From contig NC_087082.1 in NCBI RefSeq assembly GCF_026151205.1, positions 10,796,901 to 10,860,900 on the forward strand: a stretch of DNA of 64,000 bases, written 5' to 3'. Origin of the DNA: Bolinopsis microptera. Taxonomy: Eukaryota > Ctenophora > Tentaculata > Lobata > Bolinopsidae. Position 1 is the first letter of the stretch. Each line of letters opens with the position of its first letter. The translations under genes and the position numbers were made by a program. The notes below the pieces were generated by a model. The model made no database searches. It was not told the origin of the DNA and saw only the letters and a program-made list of their open reading frames with translations. This document shows, piece after piece, positions 61,385 to 64,000 of this stretch.

Positions 61385-63255
61385 AGTGCAGTGTGTACAC
61401 ATAGTAGTACTAAACTATACTATACTACTACTATAACTACTACTATTACTACTACTGTTTAGTGTGTACACATAGCAGTACTAAACTATACTATACTACT
61501 ACTACTATAACTACTACTATTACTACTACTGTTTAGTGTGTACACATAGCAGTACTAAACTATACTATACTACTACTTACCTCTTCAATCTCCATATCAA
61601 GAAGTATAAACAGGTGGCACTCAGTGATAAAGGAAAAACCCCACTAACATTTTTCCTCAACAAAAACAGGTACAAGAAAATTAACATCACAGGTACTCAC
61701 ATCAGATGGCTAACATGGCTACTATCAGGACACAGCCCACTAGCATACTTCCAGACGGTAGCAAACAACTCCAATTTCGAAACACAAGACTGTGAACACT
61801 GCCCAGGGGAAGCAGAAACATCACAACACTTCCTATGTGAATGCATCCAGCTGATGACAACTAGAATGAGGATATTTGGTAAACCCATCCTAACAATTGA
61901 GGAACTCATCAATAGTAAACTCGACCACATTATCAAATTCGTGGAACAGTCAACAAGGTTTGACAGAGACGATCTATTTGGATAAGCATCTAGGACATAC
62001 ACCAAGGTTCATAAACAATCATACACTAGACCCACACAGGACCATCCCAGATAGTGACACATATTCAGGTGTGGACCATGCTCGGAAGTCCCTCGCCTGC
62101 CCGCCAAAGAAGAACATCTGAAGTGGGTTTGCTCTGAGCAAGGTAGTAACAGCTTCGAGACTCCAGAGGTCTGTTGCGTTGATATCTATTATTCTATGTT
62201 TTTGTATATACTTAGGGAGTCCTGGAGTGTGGCTAGCAGGAGTCACACTCTGTGGGCACGGCGAGAAGGCCTCCCTCTTCACTAGGAGGCCAGAAACCGT
62301 TGACCAAAACAGAGAGAGAGAGATACTACTACTACTATAACTACTACTATTACTACTGTTGTTTAGTGTGTACACATAGTAGTAGTACTATTATACTATA
62401 CTACTACTACTATAACTACTACTATTACTACTACTGTGTAGTGTGTACACATAGTAGTAGTACTATTATACTATACTACTACTACTATAACTACTATTAT
62501 TACTACTACTGTGTAGTGTGTACACATAGTAGCAGTACTATACTATACTACTACTACTACTATAACTACTACTATTACTACTACTGTGTAGTGTGTACAC
62601 ATAGTAGTAGTACTATACTATACTACTACTACTATAACTACTACTATTACTACTACTGTGTAGTGTGTACACATAGTAGTAGTACTATACTATACTACTA
62701 CTACTATAACTACTACTATTACTACTACTGTTTAGTGTGTACACATAGTAGCAGTACTATACTAGTACTACTACTACTATAACTACTACTATTACTACTA
62801 CTGTGTAGTGTGTACACATAGTAGTAGTACTATACTATACTACTACTACTATAACTACTACTATTACTACTACTGTGTAGTGTGTACACATAGTAGTACT
62901 ATTATACTATACTACTACTACTATAACTACTACTATTACTACTACTGTTTAGTGTGTACACATAGTAGCAGTACTATACTATACTACTACTATAACTACT
63001 ACTATTACTACTACTGTTTAGTGTGTACACATAGTAGTAGTACTATACTACTACTACTACTACTACTATAACTACTACTATAACTACTACTGTGTAGTGT
63101 GTACACATAGTAGTAGTACTAAACTATACTATACTACTACTACTATAACTACTACTATTACTACTACTGTTTAGTGTGTACACATAGTAGTAGTACTATA
63201 CTATACTACTACTACTATAACTACTACTATTACTACTACTGTTTAGTGTGTACGT
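61385..63255. repeat. Minisatellite of ~75 bp units (tac/act rich), interrupted by a LINE fragment
   Basis: Units consist of a tac/act stretch (ctactactactataactact), then gtgtagtgtgtacacatagt, then agtagtactatactatact. About fourteen copies; left part 61385-61576, right part 62325-63255. The long open frames rich in Tyr are artefacts of the triplet repeat. Confidence 0.95.
61577..62325 (+). mobile_element. 5'-truncated non-LTR element, C-terminal part of ORF2
   Basis: A frame up to 61985 encodes the C-terminal zinc-binding region of Jockey/I/R1-type LINE proteins: CEHCPGEAETSQHFLCECI (C-x2-C-x7-H-x4-C style) with TRMRIFGKP and a short tail ending DRDDLFG. About 340 bp of 3' untranslated region follow and end in a gagagagaga tract where the minisatellite resumes. 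There is no start and no catalytic domain. It is a different lineage from the CR1/L2 element at 45-49 kb. Confidence 0.7.
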
Positions 63256-63960
63256 GCGTAGATCCAGTTTACTGTAGCTGTGTGACATCAAACATGGACT
63301 TTACTTACAATAATGATTATCTGATTACTACAATCACTTAAATAGTATTTATCTAAACATGGCACAAGCACTCGTACTGTAACAATAATAATCCAGAAGT
63401 TTCTACCACCTGCTAGCGGCAAAGCTAATGAGCACAGAATATAGACAGATCTATTGCCCTAAACAAATACACATGGTTTATTGTACTGTGCTGAATCCTG
63501 ACAACAACACACACACACACGCGGTTGTCATGTATTTGAACGCAGCAGCGGCAGCAGTCGCTGCTATCTCATTATTGGCCGTGTAATATGTTCAAATGTA
63601 CACATTTGGTGCAATTAGTGAGCTTCAGCTAACCATTGTACTAGTAGTGTAGTAGTGGTGTAGTAGTACTACAAGTTTAAAGGAGACAGTGGATTTGTGC
63701 TGTGTAATATACATACCAATAATGATCAGCCCAAGTGTTATGAGCTATAATAATGCTATGGTAACTCTATCTATTTAAGGGCTCTCCTGCCCATTGCCCC
63801 TGCCATTTCTGACAATCTAGAAATACGGTCAGCTAACTTTCGATCGGTTTAAAAGTTAAAACTGCACCAAATCCAGGAATAGCTTCACCGTAACCAATGC
63901 TTTAACAGTGTGATAAGATAATTAAGATAATTAATCAGTGTGATATTATTCAATTAAATG
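63256..63960. other. Src intron 6, right end
   Basis: No exon is recognised. It contains a short ac repeat near 63507-63520 and an agcagcggcagcag stretch near 63543-63557. Confidence 0.4.
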
Positions 63961-63980
63961 TGACAATTCTCTCCTCTCAG

Positions 63981-64000
63981 CGACTAAGCGTGGCAGTATC
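63981..64000 (+). CDS. Possible Src-like kinase exon, cut by the window end
   Basis: A good acceptor (ctctcctctcag) precedes cgactaagcgtggcagtatc. In the phase after the first two bases this reads Thr-Lys-Arg-Gly-Ser-Ile, which would fit the hinge region of a Src-type kinase (usually Lys-Gly-Ser-Leu). It would still leave the exon with helix C unaccounted for. Confidence 0.3.

Noticed and set aside
62252-63071. Long Tyr-rich frames
   Set aside because: Triplet-rich minisatellite read as tac codons. No conserved domain.

Overview
This is animal nuclear DNA, A+T-rich and crowded with repeats. The genes have GT-AG introns and encode metazoan proteins: ATG5, MRPL15, MZT2, EEF1E1/AIMP3-like, DALRD3 and a Src-type tyrosine kinase. 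PHD-finger non-LTR retrotransposons, tRNA-like repeats and minisatellites fill much of the rest. An early-branching invertebrate such as a cnidarian or placozoan fits best, but the species cannot be fixed from the sequence alone.

Layout. 1-3905 is a satellite array with higher-order periods. 6.0-27.6 kb is a run of genes all on the minus strand: ATG5 (7 exons, with a seven-transmembrane receptor gene interrupted by one in-frame TAG inside its intron 4), MRPL15 (6 exons), three tandem single-exon genes encoding an unusual BTB plus RRM architecture, MZT2, an EEF1E1-like gene and DALRD3. Several of these genes have a splice-acceptor-like AG within a few bases of the start codon, as expected for trans-spliced or operon-like transcription, although 5'UTR introns would look the same.

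28.9-42.3 kb is a nest of mobile DNA bounded by large inverted repeats. It holds matching minisatellites in both arms, a 1.8 kb foldback element carrying a C2H2 zinc-finger ORF, a broken FEN/PIN-like cysteine-rich ORF, and a recently inserted but internally deleted Copia-type LTR element. Its LTRs are 174 bp and appear identical, with a 5 bp target duplication. 44.1-49.4 kb holds a fragment of one non-LTR element and an apparently intact two-ORF CR1/L2-type LINE.

50.8 kb to the end is a plus-strand Src-family kinase gene. Its myristoylation, SH3, SH2 and first kinase exons are visible, and the remainder lies in or beyond a very long intron. That intron contains five minisatellites, a LINE 3' fragment and an antisense MFS transporter gene (3 exons).

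Functional themes: autophagy (ATG5), mitochondrial translation (MRPL15), gamma-tubulin complex (MZT2), tRNA synthetase complex and tRNA modification (EEF1E1-like, DALRD3), signalling (receptor, Src) and transport (MFS). The BTB-RRM array evolved by segmental duplication and domain-level recombination, and it is the most unusual coding content. All exon models come from reading splice signals and matching remembered protein families; no search or alignment program was run.
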